From Cervus elaphus (lineage: Eukaryota > Chordata > Mammalia > Artiodactyla > Cervidae), in contig NC_057828.1 in NCBI RefSeq assembly GCF_910594005.1, positions 3,050,235 through 3,114,234 on the forward strand: DNA of 64,000 nt, written 5' to 3'. The notes under the pieces were generated by a model. That model was not told the origin of the DNA and ran no database searches. It saw only the letters and a list, made by a program, of their open reading frames with translations. Each line of letters begins with the position of its first letter. The stretch's first letter is position 1. The translations under genes and the position numbers were made by a program. Positions 1 to 11,859 of this stretch are shown piece by piece.

Positions 1-1081
1 GATCTCTGGGTACCTCTGGAGTTAACAAAGGATGTGAGGCCTCCGGTCGCGAGGAGGTGGGGAACTAGGTGTTTCTCTCTGGTCTCCACAGGGGATTCAG
101 ACATCCTTTCGTCTTGGCTGATGCAAGACGAGCCTGCATTCAAGTCACTGCAGGGATATCCGGCCTTATTTCGAGTCAGGGCATCACGGTGTCCATTCCA
201 CTTGAGGCCGCAAACTCAGGGTCCCTCTCACATACCTAAAGCTGCCAGAAGCCTCCTCTTGAGGTGCTTGTGGTAAGGTGGTATTCCTCTGGAGTCGAAG
301 CCAGGGACTAACCCCTCATCTCGAGTTGATTTTTGGTCCATGGAGCTCTTTCGTGTTGCTACAGTTACCTCAGGATCCCTGTAGCCTTGAAACAGTGTTC
401 TTGGGGTTTCTCTGGAGTGCCATGAAGGAAATCAAGGCTCCTTTCATGTGTGATGTGCAACACGGAATTGCTCTGCACGCAGTGCAGGGGAATCGGGCCT
501 CATCTCGCGGCGAGGGGGAAGTCTCATGGTTTTTCTCGAGTTGCGGCGGGAACCTGGGGTATATTCTCGAGTTACGACGGGAATGGCCCTTCCAGCCACG
601 TGTTTGTTCAGTGACGTCAGGGCTCCTGCCTCGTTGCAAGGGACAACTCGGGATTCTCCTCGAGGCTTGGCAGGGCAATTGGGACGCCTCTCGAGCTGAG
701 GCGGGAGACCAAGGGTCCCTTTCCACGTGCCACAGGAATCCTGGGACTCCTATCAAGTATCACGAGGAGTCAGGCATCGTCTCCTTTCTAGGCACTGATC
801 TCCGCGTACCTCTGGAGTTTTCAAAGGATGTGAGGCCTCCGGTCACCATGAAGTGGGGAACTAGGTCGTTCTCTGTGGTCTCCACAGGGGATTCAGACAT
901 CCTTTCGTCTTGGCAGATGCAAGACGAGCCTGCATTCAAGTCACTGCAGGGATATCCGGCCTTATTTCGAGTCAGGGCATCACGGTGTCCATTCCACTTG
1001 AGGCCGCAAAATCAGGGTCCCTCTCACATACCTAGAGCTGAGAGAAACCTCCTCTTGAGGTACTTGTGGTGAGGTGGTACT

Positions 1082-1877
1082 TCTCTGCAGTCGAAGCCAG
1101 GGACTAACCTCTCATCTCGAGTTGATTTTTGGTCCACGGAGCTCTTTCGTGTTGCTACAGTGGCCTCAGGATCCCTCTAGCCTTGAAACAGTGTTCTTGG
1201 GGTTTCTCTGGAGTGCCATCAAGGAAATCAAGGCTCCTTTCATGTGTGATGTGCAACACAAAATTGCTCTGCACGCAGTGCAGGGGAATCAGGCCTCATC
1301 TCGCGGCGAGGGGGAAGTCTCATGGTTTTTCTCGAGTTGCGGCGGGGACCTGGGGTATATTCTCGAGTTACGACGGGGATGGCCCTTCCACCCACGTGTT
1401 TGTTCAGCGACTTCAGGACTCCTGCCTAGTTGCGAGGGACAACTCGGGATTGTCCTCGAGGCTTGGCAGGGCAATAGGGACGCCTCTCCAGCTGAGGCGG
1501 GAGACCAAGGGTCCCTTTCCACGTGCCACAGGAATCCTGGGACTCCTATCAAGTTTCACGAGGAGTCAGGCATCGTCTCCTTTGGAGGCACTGATCTCCG
1601 CGTACCTCTGGAGTTATCAAAGGATGTGAGGCCTCCGGTCGCGATGAGGTGGGGATCTAGGTCTTTCTCTGTGGTCTCCACAGGGGATTCAGACATCCTT
1701 TCATCTTGGGAAATGCAAAACGAGCCTGCATTCAAGTCACTGCAGGGATATCCGGCCTTATTTCGAGTCAGGGCATCGCGGTGTCCATTCCACTTGTGGC
1801 CGCAAACTCAGGGTCCCTCTCACATACCTAGAGCTGAGAGAAGCCTCCTCTTGAGGTGCTTGTGGTAAGGTGGTATT
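1082..1877 (+). repeat. Representative monomer m2 with 31-bp internal subunits
   Basis: This copy shows the internal layout shared by all monomers. Starting at 1082, subunit k begins at 1082+31(k-1). Twenty-five subunits of exactly 31 bp fill 1082-1856 and a 21-bp remainder fills 1857-1877. Many subunits start with a C/T-rich tetramer, often followed by GAG or AAG, carry a G-rich run near position 16-18 and a TCC or CCT near the end. Subunits 9 and 10 (1330-1391) are the clearest pair: both open with TCTCGAGTT and share the CG..CGGG core. Most other pairs are strongly diverged, so the 31-bp period is ancestral and the 796-bp unit is what is now homogenised. CpG is dense: about 39 CpG in a typical monomer by hand count. 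Recurrent palindromes include CTCGAG, CACGTG (two per typical monomer) and GAGCTC. Near-copies of this monomer type are m8, m12 and m24. Confidence 0.92.
1857..1877 (+). repeat. Shortened 21-bp subunit at the monomer end
   Basis: After 25 subunits of exactly 31 bp, each monomer ends in 21 bp beginning TGCTTGTGG, here 1857-1877. A full 26th subunit would give 806 bp, so the monomer looks like 26 subunits that lost 10 bp before the present array was amplified. The short unit is present in every complete copy I followed, usually as TGCTTGTGGTAAGGTGGTATT with point changes such as TACTTGTGGTGAGG. Which bases were lost cannot be placed exactly because neighbouring subunits are diverged. Confidence 0.75.
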
Positions 1878-3130
1878 CCTCTGGAGTCGAAGCCAGGGAC
1901 TAACCCCTCATCTCGAGTTCATTTTTGGTCCACGGAGCTCTTTCCTGTTGCTGCAGTGACCTCAGTATCCCTCTAGCCTTGAAAGAGTGTTCTTGGGGTT
2001 TCTCTGGAGTGCCATCAAGGAAATCAAGGCTCCTTTCATGTGTGATGTGCAACACGGAATTGCTCTGCACGCAGTGCAGGGGAATCGAACCTCATTTGGC
2101 TGCGAGGGGGAAGTCTCATGGTTTTTCTCGAGTTGCGGCGGGAACCTGGGGTATATTCTCGAGTTACGACGGGGATGGCCCTTCCACACCCGTGTTTGTT
2201 CAGGGACGTCAGCACTTCTGCCTAGTTGCGAGGGACAACTCGGGATTCTCCTCGAGGCTTGGCAGGGCAATTGGGACGCCTCTCCAGGTGAGGCGGGAGA
2301 CCAAGGGTCCCTTTCCACGTGCCACAGTAATCCTGGGACTCCTATCAAGTTTCACGAGGAGTCAGGCATCGTCTCCTTTGGAGGCACTGATCTCCGCGTA
2401 CCTCTGGAGTTATCAAAGGATTTGAGGCCTCCGGTCGCGATGAGGTGGGGAACTAGGTCTTTCTCTGTGGTCTACACAGGGGATTCAGACATCCTTTCAT
2501 CTTGGGAAATGCAAAACGAGCCTGCATTCAAGTCACTGCAGGGATAACCGGCCTTATTTCGAGTCAGGGCATCACGGTCTCCATTCCACTTGAGGCCGCA
2601 AAATCAGGGTCCCTCTCACATACCTAAAGCTGGGAGAAGCTTCCTCTTGAGGTGCTTGTGGTAAGGTGGTATTCCTCTGGAGTCGAAGTTAGGGACTAAC
2701 CCCTCATCTCGAGTTGATTTTTGGTCCACGGAGCTCTTTCATGTTGCTACAGTGACCTCAGCATCCCTCTAGCCTTGAAACAGTGTTCTTGGGGTTTCTC
2801 TGGAGTGCCATCAAGGAAATCAAGGCTCCTTTCATGTGTGATGTGCAACACGTAATTGCTCTGCACGCAGTGCAGGGGAATCGGGCCTCATCTCGGGGCG
2901 AGGGGGAAGTCTCATGGTTTTTCTCGAGTTTCAGCGGGAACCTGGGGTATATTCTCGAGTTACGACGGGGATGGCCCTTCCACCCACGTGTTTGTTCAGC
3001 GACGTCAGGGCTCCTGCCTCGTTGCAAGGGACAACTCGGGATTCTCCTCGAGGCTTGGCAGGGCAATTGGGACGCCTCTCCAGCTGAGGCGGGAGACCAA
3101 GGGTCCCTTTCCACGTGCCACAGGAATCCT

Positions 3131-4776
3131 GGGACTCGTAACAAGCTTCACGAGGAGTCAGGCATCGACTCCTTTGGAGGCACTGATCTCCGCGTACCTC
3201 TGGAGTTTTCAAACGATGTAAGGCCTTCGGTCGCGATGAGGTAGGGAACTAGGTCTTCCTCTGTGGTCTCCACAGGGGATTCAGACATCCTTTCATCTTG
3301 GCAGATGCAAGACGAGCCTGCATTCAAGTCACTGCAGGGATATGAGGCCTTATTTCGAGTCAGGGCATCGCGGTGTCCATTCCACTTGAGGCCGCAAACT
3401 CAGGGTCCCTCTCACATACCTAGAGCTGAGAGAAGCCTTCTCTTGAGGTGCTTGTGGTAAGGTGGTATTCCTCTGGAGTCAAAGCCAGGGACTAACCTCT
3501 CATCTCCTGTTGAGTTTTGGTCCACGGAGCTCTTTCGTGTTTCTACAGTGACCTCAGGATCCCTCTAGCCTTGAAACAGTGTTCTTGGGGTTTCTCTGGA
3601 GTGCCATCAAGGAAATCAAGGCTCCTTTCATGTGTGATGTGCAACACGGAATTGCTCTGCATGCAGTGCAGGGGAATCGGGCCTCATCTCGCGGTGAGGG
3701 GGATGTCTCATGGTTTTCCTCGAGTTGCGGCGGGAACCTGGGGTATACTCTCGAGTTACGACGGGGATGTCCCTTCCACCCACGTGTTTGTTCAGCCACG
3801 TCAGGACTCCTGCCTACTTGCGAGGGCCAACTCGGGATTCTCCTCGAGGCTTGGCAGGGCAATTGGGACGCCTCTCCACCTGAGGCGGGAGACCAAGGGT
3901 CCCTTTCCACATACCACAGGAGTCCTGGGACTCCTAGCAAGTTTCACGAGGAGTCAGGCATCATTTCCTTTGGAGGCATTGATCTCCGCGTACCTCTGGA
4001 GTTTTCAAAGGATGTGAGGCCTCCGGTCGCGATGAGGTGGGGAACTAGGTCTTTCTCTGTGGTCTCCACAGGGGATTCAGACATCCTTTCGTCTTGGGAG
4101 ATGCAAGACGAGCCTGCATTCAAGTCACTGCAGGGATATCCGGCCTTATTTCGCGTCAGGGAATCGTGGTGTCCATTCCACTTGAGGCCGCAAACTCAGG
4201 GTCCCTCTCACATACCTAGAGCTGAGAGAAGCCTCCTCTTGAGGTGCTTGTGGTAAGGTGGTATTCCTCTGGAGTCGAAGCCAGGGACTAATCTCTCATC
4301 TCGAGTTGATTTTTGGTCCACGGAGCTCTTTCGTGTTGCTACAGTGGCCTCAGGATCCCTCTAGCCTTGAAACAGTGTTCTTGGGGTTTCTCTGGAGTGC
4401 CATCAAGGAAATCAAGGCTCCTTTCATGTGTGATGTGCAACACAGAATTGCTCTGCAGGCACTGCAGGGGAATCGGGTCTCATCTCGCGGCGAGGGGGAA
4501 GTCTCATGGTTTTTCTCGAGTTGCGGCGGGGACCTGGGGTATATTCTCGAGTTACGACGGGGATGGCCCTTCCACACACGTGTTTGTTCAGCGACGGCAG
4601 GACTCCTGCCTAGTTGCGAGAGACAACTCGGGATTCTCCTCGAGGCTTGGCAGGGCAATTGGGTCGCCTCTCCAGCTGAGGCGGGAGACCAAGGGTCCCT
4701 TTCCACGTGCCACAGGAATCCTGGGACTCCTATCAAGTTTCAGGAGGAGTCAGGCATCGTCTCCTTTGATGGCTCG
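3131..4776 (+). repeat. Satellite monomers m4 (3' part), m5, m6 (5' part)
   Basis: These copies separate the two six-monomer-shift blocks. The 3' part of m4 is unusually diverged: it carries GTAACAAGC at 3137-3145, AAACGATGTAAGGCC near 3211 and GAGGTAGGGAAC near 3238. Monomer m5 (3470-4265) belongs to a recognisable type marked by CCACATACCACAGGAGTCC and CTAGCAAGTTTC, which recurs in m21 (16205), m34 (26548) and m42 (32914). It also has TCTCCTGTTGAG near 3501, shared with m21. Monomer m6 starts at 4266 and is marked by GGACCTGGGG near 4530 and by GATGGCTCGGATCTCTGGG near 4768. Confidence 0.8.
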
Positions 4777-7700
4777 GATCTCTGGGTACCTCTGGAGTTA
4801 ACAAAGGATGTGAGGCCTCCGGTCGCGAGGAGGTGGGGAACTAGGTGTTTCTCTCTGGTCTCCACAGGGGATTCAGACATCCTTTCGTCTTGGCAGATGC
4901 AAGACGAGCCTGCATTCAAGTCACTGCAGGGATATCCGGCCTTATTTCGAGTCAGGGCATCACGGTGTCCATTCCACTTGAGGCCGCAAACTCAGGGTCC
5001 CTCTCACATACCTAAAGCAGCCAGAAGCCTCCTCTTGAGGTGCTTGTGGTAAGGTGGTATTCCTCTGGAGTCGAAGCCAGGGACTAACCCCTCATCTCGA
5101 GTTGATTTTTGGTCCATGGAGCTCTTTCGTGTTGCTACAGTTACCTCAGGATCCCTGTAGCCTTGAAACAGTGTTCTTGGGGTTTCTCTGGAGTGCCATG
5201 AAGGAAACCAAGGCTCCTTTCATGTGTGATGTGCAACACGGAATTGCTCTGCACGCAGTGCAGGGGAATCGGGCCTCATCTCGCGGCGAGGGGGAAGTCT
5301 CATGATTTTTCTCGAGTTGCGGCGGGAACCTGGGGTATATTCTCGAGTTACGACGGGAATGGCCCTTCCAGCCACGTGTTTGTTCAGTGACGTCAGGGCT
5401 CCTGCCTCGTTGCAAGGGACAACTCGGGATTCTCCTCGAGGCTTGGCAGGGCAATTGGGACGCCTCTCGAGCTGAGGCGGGAGACCAAGGGTCCCTTTCC
5501 ACGTGCCACAGGAATCCTGGGACTCCTATCAAGTATCACGAGGAGTCAGGCATCGTCTCCTTTCTAGGCACTGATCTCCGCGTACCTCTGGAGTTTTCAA
5601 AGGATGTGAGGCCTCCGGTCACCATGAGGTGGGGAACTAGGTCGTTCTCTGTGGTCTCCACAGGGGATTCAGAAATCCTTTCGTCTTGGGAGATGCAAGA
5701 CGAGCCTGCATTCAAGTCACTGCAGGGATATCCGGCCTTATTTCGAGTCAGGGCATCACGGTGTCCATTCCACTTGAGGCCGCAAAATCAGGGTCCCTCT
5801 CACATACCTAGAGCTGAGAGAAACCTCCTCTTGAGGTACTTGTGGTGAGGTGGTACTTCTCTGCAGTCGAAGCCAGGGACTAACCTCTCATCTCGAGTTG
5901 ATTTTTGGTCCACGGAGCTCTTTCGTGTTGCTACAGTGGCCTCAGGATCCCTCTAGCCTTGAAACAGTGTTCTTGGGGTTTCTCTGGAGTGCCATCAAGG
6001 AAATCAAGACTCCTTTCATGTGTGATGTGCAACACAAAATTGCTCTGCACGCAGTGCAGGGGAATCAGGCCTCATCTCGCGGCGAGGGGGAAGTCTCATG
6101 GTTTTTCTCGAGTTGCGGCGGGGACCTGGGGTATATTCTCGAGTTACGACGGGGATGGCCCTTCCACCCACGTGTTTGTTCAGCGACTTCAGGACTCCTG
6201 CCTAGTTGCGAGGGACAACTCGGGATTGTCCTCGAGGCTTGGCAGGGCAATAGGGACGCCTCTCCAGCTGAGGCGGGAGACCAAGGGTCCCTTTCCACGT
6301 GCCACAGGAATCCTGGGACTCCTATCAAGTTTCACGAGGAGTCAGGCATCGTCTCCTTTGGAGGCACTGATCTCCGCGTACCTCTGGAGTTATCAAAGGA
6401 TGTGAGGCCTCCGGTCGCGATGAGGTGGGGATCTAGGTCTTTCTCTGTGGTCTCCACAGGGGATTCAGACATCCTTTCATCTTGGGAAATGCAAAACGAG
6501 CCTGCATTCAAGTCACTGCAGGGATATCCGGCCTTATTTCGAGTCAGGGCATCGCGGTGTCCATTCCACTTGTGGCCGCAAACTCAGGGTCCCTCTCACA
6601 TACCTAGAGCTGAGAGAAGCCTCCTCTTGAGGTGCTTGTGGTAAGGTGGTATTCCTCTGGAGTCGAAGCCAGGGACTAACCCCTCATCTCGAGTTCATTT
6701 TTGGTCCACGGAGCTCTTTCCTGTTGCTGCAGTGACCTCAGTATCCCTCTAGCCTTGAAAGAGTGTTCTTGGGGTTTCTCTGGAGTGCCATCAAGGAAAT
6801 CAAGGCTCCTTTCATGTGTGATGTGCAACACGGAATTGCTCTGCACGCAGTGCAGGGGAATCGAACCTCATTTGGCTGCGAGGGGGAAGTCTCATGGTTT
6901 TTCTCGAGTTGCGGCGGGAACCTGGGGTATATTCTCGAGTTACGACGGGGATGGCCCTTCCACACCCGTGTTTGTTCAGGGACGTCAGCACTTCTGCCTA
7001 GTTGCGAGGGACAACTCGGGATTCTCCTCGAGGCTTGGCAGGGCAATTGGGACGCCTCTCCAGGTGAGGCGGGAGACCAAGGGTCCCTTTCCACGTGCCA
7101 TAGTAATCCTGGGACTCCTATCAAGTTTCACGAGGAGTCAGGCATCGTCTCCTTTCTAGGCACTGATCTCCGCGTACCTCTGGAGTTTTCAAAGGATTTG
7201 AGGCCTCCGGTCGCGATGAGGTGGGGAACTAGGTCTTTCTCTGTGGTCTCCACAGGGGATTCAGACATCCTTTCATCTTGGGAAATGCAAAACGAGCCTG
7301 CATTCAAGTCACTGCAGGGATAACCGGCCTTATTTCGAGTCAGGGCATCACGGTCTCCATTCCACTTGAGGCCGCAAAATCAGGGTCCCTCTCACATACC
7401 TAAAGCTGGGAGAAGCTTCCTCTTGAGGTGCTTGTGGTAAGGTGGTATTCCTCTGGAGTCGAAGTTAGGGAGTAACCCCTCATCTCGAGTTGATTTTTGG
7501 TCCACGGAGCTCTTTCGTGTTGCTACAGTGACCTCAGCATCCCTCTAGCCTTGAAACAGTGTTCTTGGGCTTTCTCTGGAGTGCCATCAAGGAAATCAAG
7601 GCTCCTTTCATGTGTGATGTGCAACACGTAATTGCTCTGCACGCAGTGCAGGGGAATCGGGCCTCATCTCGGGGCGAGGGGGAAGTCTCATGGTTTTTCT

Positions 7701-7906
7701 CGAGTTTCAGCGGGAACCTGGGGTATATTCTCGAGTTACGACGGGGATGGCCCTTCCACCCACGTGTTTGTTCAGCGACGTCAGGGCTCCTGCCTCGTTG
7801 CAAGGGACAACTCGGGATTCTCCTCGAGGCTTGGCAGGGCAATTGGGACGCCTCTCCAGCTGAGGCGGGAGACCAAGGGTCCCTTTCCACATGCCACAGG
7901 AATCCT
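4777..7906 (+). repeat. Six-monomer-shift duplicate, right copy (m6 3' part to m10)
   Basis: This is the right-hand copy of the block at 1-3130. Differences are scattered single bases, for example AAGGAAACC in m7 (near 5204) against AAGGAAATC in m1, and CATGATTTTTC near 5300 against CATGGTTTTTC. The block overlaps the left copy of the four-monomer tandem duplication that starts near 5.5 kb, so the two duplications happened in sequence and share the material of m7-m10. Confidence 0.85.
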
Positions 7907-8676
7907 GGGACTCCTATCAAGTTTCACGAGGAGTCAGGCATCGTCTCCTTTGGAGGCACTGATCTCCGCGTACCTCTGGAGTTATCAAAGGATGTGAGGC
8001 CTCAGTTCGCGATGAGGTGGGGAACTAGGTCTTTCTCTGTGGTCTCCACAGGGGATTCAGACATCCTTTCATCTTGGGAAATGCAAAACGAGCCTGCATT
8101 CAAGTCACTGCAGGGATATCCGGCCTTATTTTGAGTCAGGGCATCGCGGTGTTCATTCCACTTGTGACTGCAAACTCAGGGTCCCTCTCACATACCTAGA
8201 GCTGAGAGAATTCTCCTCTTGAGGTGCTTGTGGTAAGGTGGTATTCCTCTGGAGTCGAAGCCAGGGACTAACCCCTCATCTCGAGTTCATTTTTGGTCCA
8301 CGGAGCTCTTTCCTGTTGCTGCAGTGACCTCAGGATCCCTCTAGCCTTGAAACAGTGTTCTTGGGGTTTCTCTGGAGTGCCATCAAGGAAATCAAGGCTC
8401 CTTTCATGTGTGATGTGCAACACGGAATTGCTCTGCACGCAGTGCAGGGGAATCGAACCTCATTTGGCGGTGAGGGGGAAGTCTCATGGTTTTTCTCGAG
8501 TTGCGGCGGGAACCTGCGGTATATTCTCGAGTTACGACGGGGATGTCCCTTCCACACCCGTGTTTGTTCAGGGACGTCAGGACTTCTGCCTAGTTGCGAG
8601 GGACAACTCGGGATTCTCCTCGAGGCTTGGCAGGTCAATTGGGACGCCTCTCCAGGTGAGGCGGGAGACCAAGGGT
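5493..8676 (+). repeat. Four-monomer tandem duplication, left copy (m7 3' part to m11 5' part)
   Basis: The unit covers the end of m7, m8, m9, m10 and the first half of m11. It is repeated immediately to the right with an offset of 3,184 bp (4 x 796), dropping to 3,183 after the 1-bp deletion in m13. Pairs are m8/m12, m9/m13, m10/m14 and m11/m15. Private variants shared by pairs include GAATCGAACC with TTGGCTGCGAGG in m9/m13, TCGAGTTTCAGCGGG in m10/m14 and CAGGTCAATTGGG in m11/m15. The right boundary is the hybrid monomer m11, where the sequence switches from m15-type to m7-type between 8656 and 8696. Confidence 0.85.
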
Positions 8677-11600
8677 CCCTTTCCACGTGCCACAGGAATC
8701 CTGGGACTCCTATCAAGTATCACGAGGAGTCAGGCATCGTCTCCTTTCTAGGCACTGATCTCCCCGTACCTCTGGAGTTTTCAAAGGATGTGAGGCCTCC
8801 GGTCACCATGAGGTGGGGAACTAGGTCTTTCTCTGTGGTCTCCACAGGGGATTCAGACATCCTTTCGTCTTGACAGATGCAAGACGAGCCTGCATTCAAG
8901 TCACTGCAGGGATATCCGGCCTTATTTCGAGTCAGGGCATCACGGTGTCCATTCCACTTGAGGCCGCAAAATCAGGGTCCCTCTCACATACCTAGAGCTG
9001 AGAGAAACCTCCTCTTGAGGTACTTGTGGTGAGGTGGTACTTCTCTGCAGTCGAAGCCAGGGACTAACCTCTCATCTCGAGTTGATTTTTGGTCCACGGA
9101 GCTCTTTCGTGTTGCTACAGTGGCCTCAGGATCCCTCTAGCCTTGAAACAGTTTTCTTGGGGTTTCTCTGGAGTGCCATCAAGGAAATCAAGGCTCCTTT
9201 CATGTGTGATGTGCAACACAAAATTGCTCTGCACGCAGTGCAGGGGAATCAGGCCTCATCTCGCGGCGAGGGGGAAGTCTCATGGTTTTTCTCGAGTTGC
9301 GACGGGGACCTGGGGTATATTCTCGAGTTACGACGGGGATGGCCCTTCCACCCACGTGTTTGTTCAGCGACTTCAGGACTCCTGCCTAGTTGCGAGGGAC
9401 AACTCGGGATTGTCCTCGAGGCTTGGCAGGGCAATAGGGACGCCTCTCCAGCTGAGGCGGGAGACCAAGGGTCCCTTTCCACGTGCCACAGGAATCCTGG
9501 GACTCCTATCAAGTTTCACGAGGAGTCAGGCATCGTCTCCTTTGGAGGCACTGATCTCCGCGTACCTCTGGAGTTATCAAAGGATGTGAGGCCTCCGGTC
9601 GCGATGAGGTGGGGATCTAGGTCTTTCTCTGTGGTCTCCACAGGGGATTCAGACATCCTTTCATCTTGGGAAATGCAAAACGAGCCTGCATTCAAGTCAC
9701 TGCAGGGATATCCGGCCTTATTTCGAGTCAGGGCATCGCGGTGTCCATTCCACTTGTGGCCGCAAACTCAGTGTCCCTCTCACATACCTAGAGCTGAGAG
9801 AAGCCTCCTCTTGAGGTGCTTGTGGTAAGGTGGTATTCCTCTGGAGTCGAAGCCAGGGACTAACCCCTCATCTCGAGTTCATTTTTGGTCCACGGAGCTC
9901 TTTCCTGTTGCTGCAGTGACCTCAGTATCCCTCTAGCCTTGAAAGAGTGTTCTTGGGGTTTCTCTGGAGTGCCATCAAGGAAATCAAGGCTCCTTTCATG
10001 TGTGATGTGCAACACGGAATTGCTCTGCACGCAGTGCAGGGGAATCGAACCGCATTTGGCTGCGAGGGGGAAGTCTCATGGTTTTTCTCGAGTTGCGGCG
10101 GGAACCTGGGGTATATTCTCGAGTTACGACGGGGATGGCCCTTCCACACCCGTGTTTGTTCAGGGACGTCAGCACTTCTGCCTAGTTGCGAGGGACAACT
10201 CGGGATTCTCCTCGAGGCTTGGCAGGGCAATTGGGACGCCTCTCCAGGTGAGGCGGGAGACCAAGGGTCCCTTTCCACGTGCCACAGTAATCCTGGGACT
10301 CCTATCAAGTTTCACGAGGAGTCAGGCATCGTCTCCTTTGGAGGCACTGATCTCCGCGTACCTCTGGAGTTATCAAAGGATTTGAGGCCTCCGGTCGCGA
10401 TGAGGTGGGGAACTAGGTCTTTCTCTGTGGTCTCCACAGGGGAATCAGACATCCTTTCATCTTGGGAAATCAAAACGAGCCTGCATTCAAGTCACTGCAG
10501 GGATAACCGGCCTTATTTCGAGTCAGGGCATCACGGTCTCCATTCCACTTGAGGCCGCAAAATCAGGGTCCCTCTCACATACCTAAAGCTGGGAGAAGCT
10601 TCCTCTTGAGGTGCTTGTGGTAAGGTGGTATTCCTCTGGAGTCGAAGTTAGGGACTAACCCCTCATCTCGAGTTGATTTTTGGTCCACGGAGCTCTTTCA
10701 TGTTGCTACAGTGACCTCAGCATCCCTCTAGCCTTGAAACAGTGTTCTTGGGGTTTCTCTGGAGTGCCATGAAGGAAATCAAGGCTCCTTTCATGTGTGA
10801 TGTGCAACACGTAATTGCTCTGCACGCAGTGCAGGGGAATCGGGCCTCATCTCGCGGCGAGGGGGAAGTCTCATGGTTTTTCTCGAGTTTCAGCGGGAAC
10901 CTGGGGTATATTCTCGAGTTACGACGGGGATGGCCCTTCCACCCACGTGTTTGTTCAGCGACGTCAGGGCTCCTGCCTCGTTGCAAGGGACAACTCGGGA
11001 TTCTCCTCGAGGCTTGGCAGGGCAATTGGGACGCCTCTCCAGCTGAGGCGGGAGACCAAGGGTCCCTTTCCACATGCCACAGGAATCCTGGGACTCCTAT
11101 CAAGTTTCACGAGGAGTCAGGCATCGTCTCCTTTGGAGGCACTGATCTCCGCGTACCTCTGGAGTTATCAAAGGATGTGAGGCCTCCGTTCGCGATGAGG
11201 TGGGGAACTAGGTCTTTCTCTGTGGTCTCCACAGGGGATTCAGACATCCTTTCATCTTGGGAAATGCAAAACGAGCCTGCATTCAAGTCACTGCAGGGAT
11301 ATCCGGCCTTATTTTGAGTCAGGGCATCGCGGTGTTCATTCCACTTGTGACCGCAAACTCAGGGTCCCTCTCACATACCTAGAGCTGAGAGAAGCCTCCT
11401 CTTGAGGTGCTTGTGGTAAGGTGGTATTCCTCTGGAGTCGAAGCCAGGGACTAACCCCTCATCTCGAGTTCATTTTTGGTCCACGGAGCTCTTTCCTGTT
11501 GCTGCAGTGACCTCAGGATCCCTCTAGCCTTGAAACAGTGTTCTTGGGGTTTCTCTGGAGTGCCATCAAGGAAATCAAGGCTCCTTTCATGTGTGATGTG

Positions 11601-11859
11601 CAACACGGAATTGCTCTGCACGCAGTGCAGGGGAATCGAACCTCATTTGGCGGCGAGGGGGAAGTCTCATGGTTTTTCTCGAGTTGCGGCGGGAACCTGC
11701 GGTATATTCTCGAGTTACGACGGGGATGTCCCTTCCACACCCGTGTTTGTTCAGGGACGTCAGGACTTCTGCCTAGTTGCGAGGGACAACTCGGGATTCT
11801 CCTCGAGGCTTGGCAGGTCAATTGGGACGCCTCTCCAGGTGAGGCGGGAGACCAAGGGT
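8677..11859 (+). repeat. Four-monomer tandem duplication, right copy (m11 3' part to m15)
   Basis: This copy follows the left one directly and has the same order of monomer types. It is one base shorter because m13 lost a G after 10470 (GGGAAATCAAAACG in place of GGGAAATGCAAAACG). The deletion is absent from the related m3, m9 and m25, so it arose in this copy after the duplication. The same sequence is also the beginning of the twelve-monomer-shift block. Confidence 0.85.

Larger units (their letters stand above)
1..3130 (+). repeat. Six-monomer-shift duplicate, left copy (m0 3' part to m4 5' part)
   Basis: This segment matches 4777-7906 with a constant offset of 4,776 bp (6 x 796), without net indels. 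The order of types is m0, m1, m2, m3, m4, against m6, m7, m8, m9, m10. Shared private variants include GTCGCGAGGAGG (near 48 and 4824), the CAGCCACGTG of m1/m7, the AACACAAAATTG of m2/m8 and the GAAAGAGTG of m3/m9. The match stops in m4 near 3137, where m4 reads GTAACAAGCTTCACG and m10 has the usual CTATCAAGTTTCACG. An exception inside the block is a short replaced patch in m9 (see 7156-7188). Confidence 0.85.

Noticed and set aside
370..756. Recurring 128-codon frames on the minus strand, one in most monomers
   Set aside because: They are low-complexity translations of the reverse complement of the repeat and overlap plus-strand open frames. There is no promoter, splice or polyadenylation context and no known family.
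278..1072. 264-codon open frame filling one monomer, repeated at 1074-1868, 4258-5052, 5850-6644, 9034-9828, 12217-13011, 17786-18580, 18582-19376 and 21766-22560
   Set aside because: It begins with GTG, not ATG, shows no recognisable domain, overlaps other open frames on both strands, and is broken by stops in many monomers. The 31-bp subunit structure accounts for it.
8208..8213. EcoRI site GAATTC in m10 as a possible once-per-monomer marker
   Set aside because: It is found only in scattered monomers (for example also in m57, m70 and m73) through point changes, so it is not a period marker of this array.
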